A DNA stretch of 64,000 nucleotides from Euonymus europaeus (lineage: Eukaryota > Streptophyta > Magnoliopsida > Celastrales > Celastraceae), in NCBI GenBank assembly GCA_963580455.1, contig OY756967.1:15794022-15858021 (forward strand). The letters run 5' to 3'. The notes under the pieces were generated by a model. The model was given only the letters and a program-made list of their open reading frames with translations. It was not told where the DNA came from and did no database searches. Of this stretch, positions 57,323 through 64,000 are shown piece after piece. A program made the position numbers and the translations under genes. The number at the start of each line of letters is the position of its first letter. Position 1 is the first letter of the stretch.

Positions 57323-57479
57323 ATGTTGAACATTGTGAGCCTTGTACTGTTGTTGTTTATGGAGAGTTAGCTAATATGTTTCAATCTCCATGTCTGTCCC
57401 TTGTTGCTTGTTATCTTCAAAGAAAGTATTTGAACAATTATGATCGACTTGATCCTTGAGCAGTATAAAAGTTACCACC

Positions 57480-57760
57480 ATGATGGTACAATTATTCATT
57501 CGACAGGTAAAAAAAAAAAAAAAAAAACAACCCGCTTGAGTGAAAACCTGAAAAGGCATTCTTGGTAAAAATTAGGGTTTGTAAAAATGAAAAAAAAACA
57601 ACAAAAAAACCCGCTTGAGTGAAAACCTGAAAAGGCATTCTTGGCAAAAATTAGGGTTTGTAAAAAAGCAAAATGCTAGAGTAAAAGTCAGAAATGACGC
57701 TCTAAAAAAGAGAGAGAGAGAGAGAAAAAAAGAGAAAAAAGAAAAAGAAAAAGGCCTGCA
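57480..57760 (+). repeat. A-rich DNA with an 80-bp tandem duplication
   Basis: AACCCGCTTGAGTGAAAACC ... TTAGGGTTTGTAAAAA is present twice in tandem (57,528-57,587 and 57,608-57,667), preceded by A-runs. A GA microsatellite (57,709-57,723) and AAAGAGAAAA sequence follow. Confidence 0.8.
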
Positions 57761-57904
57761 CTTTAAATTCAGGCTGCACGTTCTGGTTACTTGAATAAGA
57801 ATTGATGGGGCATAAACCTTTTGCATCAATGAGCGGTGTTGATTTGGTCAGTACTTTGTCTCAAATTGATATGGATGAATCAGATTCATGGTGTTTAGAT
57901 TGAA

Positions 57905-58445
57905 TAACAGTGAATGGGTCACGCTCCAAAACTGGGGCAGTTTTGGGAGCGACATTTTTGATAGCTTGGCAAAGAAATTTTGGTTGGCAGACATGGAAAG
58001 TTCCGGCTTCATGACAGTTAATTACTCACGCACCATGACAGTGAATGGGTCACGCTCCAAAACTGGGGCAGTTTGGGGAGCGACATTTTTGATAGCTTGG
58101 CAAAGAAGTTAGGTTGGCAGACATGGAAAGTTCCGGCTTCATGACAGTTAATTGCACACGCATCAAAACTGGGGCAGTTTTGGGTGCAATGTTTCTGTTT
58201 ATCTTGACGAAGAAATTTTGGCTGGCAGACATGGGAAATTCAGGCTTCATGACAGTTAATTGCACACGCACCAAAACTGGGGCAGTTTTGGGTGCGACGT
58301 TCCTGTTTTTACAATTTCATCCAGGATAAATCACACAGAAAAAGGAGTTCGAAGACAAATATTTTGGGTTCAGTGACTACTTCATGAGTTCTTGATTTGA
58401 CTATTGTTAATTGGGTACACACCAAAACTGGGGCAATTTTGGCAT
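57905..58445 (+). repeat. 110-125 bp tandem repeat with a palindromic core
   Basis: Four adjacent units and one outlier share CAAAACTGGGGCAGTTTTG, a near-perfect inverted repeat (CAAAACTG/CAGTTTTG), near 57,926; 58,048; 58,162; 58,272 and 58,421. Linking segments such as GGCAGACATGGAAAGTTCCG and GGCTTCATGACAGTTAATT recur. Short frames across them only reflect the repeat. Confidence 0.88.
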
Positions 58446-59882
58446 AATCTTTGATTTATCACATATTTCATCTTGAGGAATTTCGATTTATCTTTTCTTT
58501 CTTTTCCTTCTTCTCTTTCTGTATATATCTTACTCTAAAAGAATTCCTTGATTACTATTCATTTTTTTTTAAATATCATGGCATTATCCATTCTTCGGCT
58601 TTGCTACTCATTCCTTCCATTTCCATATTCTGATTCCATATCCCAAAAATTTCTCATTCTTGGCATGCTTAGTCGTACTATTGAACTTATCATTGATTGA
58701 AGTCTTGACAATGAATGTTATGACTGCATTAAGATATTACTTTTGAGAAAAGTTGATAGATGTTGGCACCCTCAACTGAAAAAGACCTGATGGATAAACA
58801 TGTGGTCGAAACAAGTATTATCAGAAGAGGGACGATCCTGATTATAAAATGTGTGCATTAACAAAAAAAAAACAAAAAAAAACAAACACAAAAAAAAACA
58901 CAAAAAAAAAAACAAACAGAAAAAAAGACATTTTATTGAACATGAATTATTGAATCTAGCAATGTTTGTACACAGAAAGGTTGAAAATTGCACAAAAGTT
59001 GGTTTTTGAGTGCATGAAATTTTTATCCTTTAGTGAAGACTTTTTTTTTGAGTAATAAGAACAATCCCTATAAAGAAACAGACTGGTCTAGGGATCCGTA
59101 ATTGCACGCATGTTTTTGAAAAGTCATAAAAATGGCTCATTGCATACATCATCATTGCATATCCTTTGTATGATTGTTGCAAGTTTGTTCGAAAGGTACA
59201 ATGTTGAAGGTGTCATTTTTCTCGAATCAGGTTTTGAATTACCTCCATCGTGCCTGATCAATCTTTTCATCATTGCCCTGACGGGAGGCTATAAACCCCG
59301 ATCAATTATTTCAATTTGCATTCATGTCTTGTCACTCGTACGCATCCACTGAAAAATTTTAAAATAAAAAATAAAAAGCAAACAAAAAGAAAAGGGGGAA
59401 GACAGACGTGACCCTGACTTTCGGCGCATTTTTTAGAATTTTGGACCGTTCTTTACTTTTTTGTCTTTTCTGGCTAAATAATTTTGCGTTCATCGAGGAG
59501 TCAACATTTCTCTATCACCTCCACCGTGCCTGATCATGATATTCTAACCACTTTTCGACAATGAATTGACCTTTCTTTAAAGGTGTTGTCTGTCCGGTCA
59601 CATCTTTCATTTTCTCATGAGACGACGTTTGCCCGCCATGCGAAATTCCAATTTTTTCCATCGTTCCTTGAAAGACTCGCAGTTCACCTGTAATGTTCTG
59701 TCTGCTCTGGCCCAATCTTCTTTCTTTCTCTTCTAAAGCTGTACATCTTCGTTGTTGAATCTGTTCATTTTCTCTTTTCTGACTACCTTCATCATCACTT
59801 CGTCACCATTCCTGATTTTGTTCGGATCATCGCACATTCATTTCCATAACCTTTTCAGATACACCATCTTTCGACCTTTCGA
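58446..59882 (+). other. Non-coding DNA between ORF A and ORF B
   Basis: AT-rich, with A/C low-complexity sequence at 58,861-58,925. Frames at 59,110-59,352 and 59,515-59,715 (minus) have no recognised motif. Nothing else found. Confidence 0.4.
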
Positions 59883-60869
59883 ATGGATGATAATCTATCA
59901 CCCCGCTCACAAACGATTGTATCGTTTGCTAAAGCGGAAATCATTCCTGAGAGACGATTTGACTTTCATATTCTTAGAGATTCCAATGCCTGCTGGGCTA
60001 TGAAATACCTCCATGATCATTCCATGTCATTTCTGATTAACCCTGATCCTGAGGGTGCTTTATCAGTGTATCCTCGTATAGTTCGTGGTTTCTACGAAAC
60101 TTTAGAAATGTTACCATCGAGTGCGAGAACCGAATCAAAACCTGTTTATCAGGTGGAAATAATTGGTATAAAATTCCGATTCACCACGGCGGACATATGT
60201 GAATGTCTAGGGTATCCCTCTTCTTACGAAGTGGCTACTGGTTTCAAAGCACCGGTGTCTGTCTCTAAGGAAGAGATAATTGATGACATGTGTGGAGGAC
60301 AGATCGATGAGAAGGTAAAGGCTACACGTCGCTCATATCTGCCATCAAATATGTGGTTGCTGGACGATGCTGTCCGACACAACCTCTGTCCCATTGGTCA
60401 CCACCACCAGCGACGGGGTAACATTCTCCATGCCTTATATTACATGTATAAAGGAGTTTGGTTCGACATTGGAGAATTCTTTATGGCTACTATTCTGAAG
60501 GCACAGAGTTTTGTGGAGAACAGAACGACGAAGGTGGAGAAATTATATTTTCCACGACTCATTACCCGACTGGTTTTGAGCAAACACATTCATCCTCCTC
60601 TAAACCAAGTTTCTCTACTTTATCCAGTAATTACTATGCAGAAAAATAACTGGCGGAAGGGTATTAACCAAATGACCACTACTGTAAAGAGACTTCAAGC
60701 ATCACGGTCTCAAGTTCCAGTACTAGGAGAAACATCTCAGTCTGCTGCTAAACCACCATCACCTGACCACACTCAGGAAACACCAGCTCATGAGCAACAA
60801 TTGGAGGCAAGACGACAAAGGTGGGAGCAACTGTTGAATGTAGTCGCGAATGTGGTCAGGCCCAATTGA
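59883..60869 (+). CDS. ORF B: second, divergent PMD-like protein
   Basis: 328 residues starting MDDNLSPRSQTIVSFAKAE. Like ORF A it has a 'YPRIVRGFYETL' region (63-74; compare VQLVREFYAN in ORF A), then IKFRFTTADICECLGYP (96-112), then a helix-rich signature MWLLDDAVRHNLCPIGHHHQ (157-176) and RRGNILHALYYMYKGVWFDI (177-196). This lines up with FIWAKLMPSTHS...RALLLYSILSGKSIDVG in ORF A, so the two are probably ancient paralogues. The C-terminus (280-328) is polar and ends in a short basic/leucine helix. The frame is intact up to a TGA at 60,867-60,869. It lies about 150 bp before the 3' repeat block. An upstream in-frame extension is not supported. Function unknown; neither ORF resembles gag-pol enzymes. 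Confidence 0.7.
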   Translation: MDDNLSPRSQTIVSFAKAEIIPERRFDFHILRDSNACWAMKYLHDHSMSFLINPDPEGALSVYPRIVRGFYETLEMLPSSARTESKPVYQVEIIGIKFRFTTADICECLGYPSSYEVATGFKAPVSVSKEEIIDDMCGGQIDEKVKATRRSYLPSNMWLLDDAVRHNLCPIGHHHQRRGNILHALYYMYKGVWFDIGEFFMATILKAQSFVENRTTKVEKLYFPRLITRLVLSKHIHPPLNQVSLLYPVITMQKNNWRKGINQMTTTVKRLQASRSQVPVLGETSQSAAKPPSPDHTQETPAHEQQLEARRQRWEQLLNVVANVVRPN

Positions 60870-61019
60870 GAATTTTTACAGTGATTGTACTATTTACCCA
60901 AGTCCAGCCCATGTTACAAAAATGCCCTGTAAATATTTGTGTAAATGTAAAATAAATAAAAATTCATAAAAATTGCTTGCAAAAACAAAAAATCAAAAAA
61001 ATACAATTCATTCAAAATT

Positions 61020-61710
61020 TAGCCAAGCCAGGAGTGGCTAAATGATCCTGTGCAAATTTCTGTGTGTAGATACAAAAAAACAAAAAAAATCAAAAAAAAT
61101 TCAATTCATTAAAATTTCAGCCAAGCCGGGGATGGCTACAGTGATCCCGTGCAATTTGTTTTTATTTCCAGCCAAGCCGGAGATGGCTACAATGATCCCG
61201 AGCAATTTTTATTCATTCAAAATTGAGCCAAGCTGGGAATGGCTACAGTGATCCCATGCACATTTTTTAAAATAAAAAAAACATTTCAAAATTCAGCCAA
61301 GCTGGGAGTGGCTACAATGATCCCATGCACATTTAAAAAAAATCATTTCAAATTTCGCCAAGCTGGGAGTGGCTACAGTGATCCCATGCACATTTCTTAA
61401 AACAAAAAATAAAAAACATTTCAAAAGTTTTGCCAAGCTGAGAGTGGCTACAGTGATCCCATGCACATTTCTTAAAAATAAAAAAAAATATAATAATAAA
61501 AAAACATTTCAAAATTTGAGCCAAGCCGGGGATGGCTACAGTGATCCCGTGCAATTTGTTTTTATTGCCAGCCAAGTCGGGGATGGCTACAATGATCCCG
61601 AGCAATTTTTTTCAGACATTCCAGCCAAGTCGGAGATGGCTACAGTGATCCCGAGCAATTTTATTTTTCCAGCCAAGCCGGAGATGGCTACAATGATCCC
61701 GTGCATTATT
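61020..61710 (+). repeat. 3' tandem repeat block, 11 units of about 50-85 bp
   Basis: Units share AGCCAAGCCGGGGATGGCTA and CAGTGATCCCGTGCA. Cores begin near 61,021; 61,119; 61,171; 61,227; 61,294; 61,356; 61,431; 61,520; 61,571; 61,623 and 61,673. AGCCA and TGGCT pair as a 5-bp stem in each. Two sub-types alternate (GCCGGGGATGG and GCTGGGAGTGG), and spacer A-runs vary. Confidence 0.9.
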
Positions 61711-61781
61711 TTTACAATTTTCAATTGGTACAAAAATCGGCTTTCTACTCCTTTGCGCGCCATTTACTCTGTAAAGTCACG

Positions 61782-61795
61782 CAAAGGGGGGCAGC
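61782..61795 (+). promoter_or_regulatory. Polypurine tract of the Ogre/Tat-type element
   Basis: CAAAGGGGGGCAGC directly before the 3' LTR. A G-rich tract at this place primes plus-strand synthesis. Confidence 0.88.
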
Positions 61796-64000
61796 TGTAG
61801 TACCCCATTTTTGTCCGGGAGCTTATTATTTTTAATAATATAATAAAAAAAATTTGAAAAAATAATAATAAAAAGAAAAAGGAAAAAACAACCTTAATGA
61901 CCAATATTCACCAAAATCTGGGCCCAAAGTTAAACCCTAAATACTTACATTTAATCCACTCCCTAATATCACCTAGCTAGGCCCATTGCCTTATCTAAGG
62001 TCCAAATATCTACCCATCTAAATTAACCTACCTAATTAAGCCCACCACTCCAATTTAGCTTACCTACCCGGCCCAAAATCACCTTAAACTAAACCATTGG
62101 CCCAAAACCACCTAAACCTAACCCTAATGGACTAAAACAATTAAAAGGTTTTGATGAAGGAAAGAAGCAAGGTGCGGCAGTGGAAGGAAAAAGAAAGAGG
62201 GTTGGTGGAGAATGACAAGGAAAAGCAGAGAAGGTGGGAGACAGTGGAGAAGGAGTGGAAGCCACTGGTTTTTGGTGATTAAAGGAGAAGGCAGCGACAC
62301 AAAGAAAGAAAAGGCGGAGGAGCCAGAGTTGTTTTTGGGGAAGAACCCGAAGGTTCTTGAGAGGATTTTAGAGAGAAGAAAACCGGAGGACTTGGAGTTG
62401 GTTTTGGGGGGGATCCGGAAGGAAAAAACCAGAAAAGGCCGAACGAAGCTTGAAGAAGAAGGGGAAGAAAAAAGGAAAAGAAGAGGAAGGAGAGTGGATT
62501 TGGGGTGCTGCGCCAGTTTTCTGGACGGAACGATCGGGGAACGATCCGTGGTCCGATCAGAGTGAAATTTGGACAGTAACTTCACAGCACTTGGAGATTT
62601 ATTCTGATCGGTGCGATTGCCATTTGAAGGTGTCAATCTACCCCGGTTTCCGATAGAAAGTGACTGCAATTTTGGGGAGAAGAGACACTGCACACAGGTT
62701 TTTCAATCAACGATCGGGGAACGATCCGTGGTCCGATCGAAGTGAAATTTGGACAGTAACTTCACAACACTTGGAGCTTTATTCTGATCGGTGAGATTGC
62801 CATTTGAAGGTGTCTATTTACCCCGGTTTCCGATAGAAGGTGACTGTAATAATAGGTTATTGTGGATTTTTGGATCTGGTTTTGCTGGTTTGCTGCTCTG
62901 TTTCTTTGTTTGCAGGCTGGACGGGAAGACATGCAGGTGTGCCGGACGGCAGAGGAAGGGGATGTTGCTGGTGCCAGTTGGGCTGAAGCTTGGAGAAGAT
63001 GATGAACAGTGCCGAGTCGGGCCGGGCTTTACTTGTGTTTATGGGTCGGGTTCATTTGAGGTTTAGTTTTGTTGTTATTGGGCATTTGGGCTCGGGTAGG
63101 CTAGGTTTAGTTTGTTTGGTTCTGGGCCAGGTTTATTTGTTTTTCGGGCCGGATTTGTTTTGTTTTTGGGGTTTAGGTTTTGTTTGCATTGTTAACAGGC
63201 TCGGGTTAGTTTAATTTTTGGGCCAGTTTCTATTTGATTTGGGCCGGGTTTGATTGAGATTCTATTTGATTTGGGCCGGGTTTGATTGAGATTTAAGGTT
63301 TCTGTTTGTATTATTCATGGGCCATAGTGAATTTAGATGCATTTGGGCTTGTTTGTTTTGGGTTTTCAATAATAGGTTAGGTTGTAATTTTTTTATATAT
63401 ATGAGCCCAAGTAGTGTAATAAAATAGTGAAAGTAGTATAGATAGTATTACTTAGATTAATATGTATGTTTATATTTAATTTCAGTGTTTATTAAAATAA
63501 TTCCAAAAAGAATCAAATCATACGATTACATACGTTCAACCCACCAAACATCCAATAAATTCGAGAATATCAAAGTATTGTTTCTCAACAAATTTCATCC
63601 TACAAATATGAGAATATCAAAGTATTGGTTTCTCATCCACCATTTTTCGTCAACCATCCAACCTTGTTTAGAGAATATCAAAGTATTGGTTTCTCGAGAC
63701 ATTTCCTTCAAAATCATCCAACCTTGTTTAGAGAATATCAAAGTATTGGTTTCTCGAGACATTTCCTTCAACCATCTAACCTTGTTTAGAGAATATCAAA
63801 GTATTGGTTTCTCGAGACATTTCCTTCAATCATCCAACCTTGTTTAGAGAATATCAAAGTATTGGTTTCTCGAGACATTTCTTTCAAATACTCGATTATC
63901 TTAAGAGAATATCAAAGTATTGGTTTCTCGAGAGATTTCTTTCAAACATCCAATAATGTTAGAGAATTTCAAAGTATTGATTTCTCGAAACATTTCTTTT
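61796..64000 (+). repeat. 3' LTR of the Ogre/Tat-type element (cut by the window end)
   Basis: Opens TGTAGTACCCCATTTTTG. From 61,936 onward it aligns base for base with 51,337-53,401. Its first 140 bp have no counterpart in the 5' LTR. The internal 137-bp duplication is at 62,529-62,666 and 62,711-62,849, and the tandem repeat begins at 63,563. The opening matches that of the minus-strand Ogre-type LTR at 22,724. Confidence 0.92.
63563..64000 (+). repeat. Tandem repeat in the 3' LTR
   Basis: Counterpart of 52,963-53,401, same units and order, without visible differences up to the end of the window. Confidence 0.9.

Larger units (their letters stand above)
51337..64000 (+). mobile_element. 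Young non-autonomous Ogre/Tat-type retrotransposon (extends past the window)
   Basis: Complete layout apart from the edges: 5' LTR (lacking its first 140 bp), tRNA-Arg primer site, long leader with a 184-bp direct duplication, two ORFs, two repeat blocks, polypurine tract and 3' LTR running off the window. The two LTRs align without indels over 2,065 bp (offset 10,599) with four mismatches. By that offset the 3' LTR should end at about 64,511, giving an element near 13.2 kb. No gag zinc knuckle, protease, RT, RNase H or integrase motif was seen in any frame between 53,932 and 61,795. Mobility would therefore need proteins in trans. Confidence 0.9.

Noticed and set aside
61020..61710. CRISPR-like array
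   Set aside because: Plant DNA, repeats of variable length without unique spacers; it is a retrotransposon 3' tandem repeat.
51337..64000. Reading the 51.3-53.4 kb and 61.9-64.0 kb identity as a segmental or assembly duplication
   Set aside because: The copies are bounded inside by a primer-binding site and a polypurine tract, exactly where LTRs should be, and carry four substitutions.

Overview
The window looks like flowering-plant nuclear DNA (a eudicot is the best guess). Plant LTR retrotransposons of several lineages are nested in one another with CACTA, Mutator-like, hAT-like, PIF/Harbinger-like and non-LTR elements. Background DNA is AT-rich, and no complete host gene, rRNA, tRNA, CRISPR array or prokaryotic operon was found. 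The only host-gene traces are two broken fragments: a beta-galactosidase-like piece at 2.1-2.3 kb and a flavin monooxygenase-like piece at 49.3-49.65 kb.

Layout, 0-17 kb. The 3' half of a Ty1/copia element (RT-RNase H, polypurine tract, LTR) is followed by the beta-galactosidase fragment. Next is a degenerate minus-strand Ty3/gypsy pol (2.69-5.12 kb), interrupted by an LTR-like block that itself carries a 0.9 kb non-LTR insertion with a 12-bp target duplication. CACTA-like sub-terminal DNA follows. A second copia element (8.4-12.67 kb) has two in-frame stops and no 3' end; it abuts a truncated minus-strand copia with its own LTR. A 348-bp Tourist-type MITE with TTA duplications and a hAT-like terminus complete this part.

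Layout, 17-33 kb. A truncated minus-strand Ogre/Tat-type element (17.6-22.7 kb) keeps its LTR, a tRNA-Arg-type primer site and a DUF7745-like ORF with one in-frame stop. It is followed by a scrambled run of minus-strand, coding-poor gypsy copies (23.1-33.0 kb; LARD-like). The best-preserved internal region carries a small antisense ORF (28.84-29.13 kb) behind a G-box and TATA-like box; a second copy of that ORF is broken.

Layout, 33-48.8 kb. Two 2.2-2.3 kb LTRs rich in GCGCCTAGGCGC palindromes sit in or next to an old CACTA element (transposase remnants 35.3-36.4 and 42.3-42.85 kb; 3' terminus at 43,571). One is a solo LTR with a perfect AAACC duplication. A 2,062-bp Mutator-like element with long TIRs and a 10-bp duplication is inserted in the same nest. 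Further gypsy LTR-like sequence and a second CACTA terminus follow.

Layout, 48.8-64 kb. After the monooxygenase fragment comes a large plus-strand, non-autonomous Ogre/Tat-type element (51.34 kb to beyond the window). Its two LTRs differ at only four positions over the 2,065 bp that can be compared, so it is young. Between them are a tRNA-Arg-type primer site, duplicated leader sequence, two divergent ORFs of the 'putative plant transposon protein' type, several tandem-repeat blocks and a polypurine tract, but no gag, protease, RT or integrase. It would need enzymes supplied by an autonomous relative. It is the most interesting object here, followed by the antisense ORF in the gypsy array and an LTR motif shared by unrelated families.
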